Assembly (NCBI GenBank): GCA_947168625.1
Contig: CAMVMQ010000059.1
Span: 1-5,575 of the forward strand
DNA length: 5,575 bases
Source: an uncultured Caryophanales bacterium
GTDB taxonomy: Bacteria > Bacillota_I > Bacilli_A > RF39 > UBA660
Direction of reading: 5' to 3'
Part shown: positions 5,498 to 5,575 of the stretch, in pieces
Layout of the letters: each line of letters begins with the position of its first letter
How positions within the stretch are numbered: the stretch's first letter is position 1
Made by a program: the position numbers and the translations under genes
Notes under the pieces: model-generated
Databases searched by the model: none
What the model was told of the DNA's origin: nothing
Seen by the model: the letters and a program-made list of their open reading frames with translations, nothing else

Positions 5498-5571
5498 GCA
5501 GGTGTAGTTTAATGGTAGAACCTCAGCCTTCCAAGCTGACTGCGTGAGTTCGATTCTCATCACCTGCTCCA
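5498..5571 (+). tRNA. tRNA-Gly, anticodon UCC, CCA encoded
   Basis: A complete 74-nt cloverleaf. The acceptor stem GCAGGTG (5498-5504) pairs with CACCTGC (5561-5567). The D arm GTTT/GAAC pairs around AATGGTA. The anticodon stem TCAGC/GCTGA closes the loop CTTCCAA, giving anticodon TCC (reads GGA, and by wobble GGG). The T arm GTGAG/CTCAT encloses TTCGATT. The discriminator base is U73 (5568), normal for bacterial tRNA-Gly, and CCA is encoded at 5569-5571. Only four bases follow, so it cannot be seen whether more tRNAs come after it. Confidence 0.97.
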
Positions 5572-5575
5572 TTTG

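Noticed and set aside
1..5575. A mobile element, prophage, CRISPR array or new defence system.
   Set aside because: I found no transposase, integrase, terminal repeats, spacer-repeat array or clustered unknown genes; apart from the relic, every gene belongs to a common housekeeping or transport family.

Overview
The window is very AT-rich (roughly 70% or more A+T by eye). It uses the standard code: tryptophans are TGG, and genes end in TAA or TAG. Promoters are of the sigma-A type, usually with an extended -10 (TGn before the hexamer), and Shine-Dalgarno sites are GGAGG-like. This suggests a low-GC Firmicute/Bacilli-type bacterium, possibly one of the uncultured gut lineages once placed near the Tenericutes. 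The species cannot be fixed from this sequence.

Layout, left to right. (1) A + strand 10-TM ArsP_2-type permease (putative manganese/heavy-metal exporter, 71-919) has its own near-consensus promoter. (2) It converges on a - strand CarD/CdnL-family RNA polymerase-binding regulator (948-1436). A 17-bp-stem hairpin sits between them and overlaps both stop codons. (3) Upstream of carD on the same strand is uvsE, a UV-damage endonuclease (1512-2432). (4) Divergent from uvsE is a + strand AGCS-family sodium:alanine/glycine-type symporter (2512-3816). (5) The symporter converges on a decayed - strand pseudogene (3824-4166). I read it as the C-terminal tail of a HerA-like (DUF853) helicase, with a nonsense codon, a homopolymer frameshift and no ATPase core. 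Another two-way terminator-like hairpin sits at this junction. (6) A + strand cation diffusion facilitator (4259-5377) has the N/D/D/D metal site of the manganese branch and an extra C-terminal domain. (7) A tRNA-Gly(UCC) with encoded CCA (5498-5571) has a TTGACA-17-TATCAT promoter.

Functional reading. Two separately promoted exporters that may both expel manganese bracket the window. Between them are a transcription regulator, a DNA-repair nuclease (UvsE is itself a metalloenzyme reported to use Mn) and an amino-acid symporter. Nearly every gene has its own promoter or sits alone, so this is a patchwork of single-gene units rather than one operon. I found no CRISPR array, transposase, integrase, phage gene, toxin-antitoxin pair or defence cassette. 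The points most worth following up are the HerA-like remnant, the inverted repeat abutting the CDF promoter, the inverted repeat centred on the -35 of the tRNA promoter, and the possible manganese theme.
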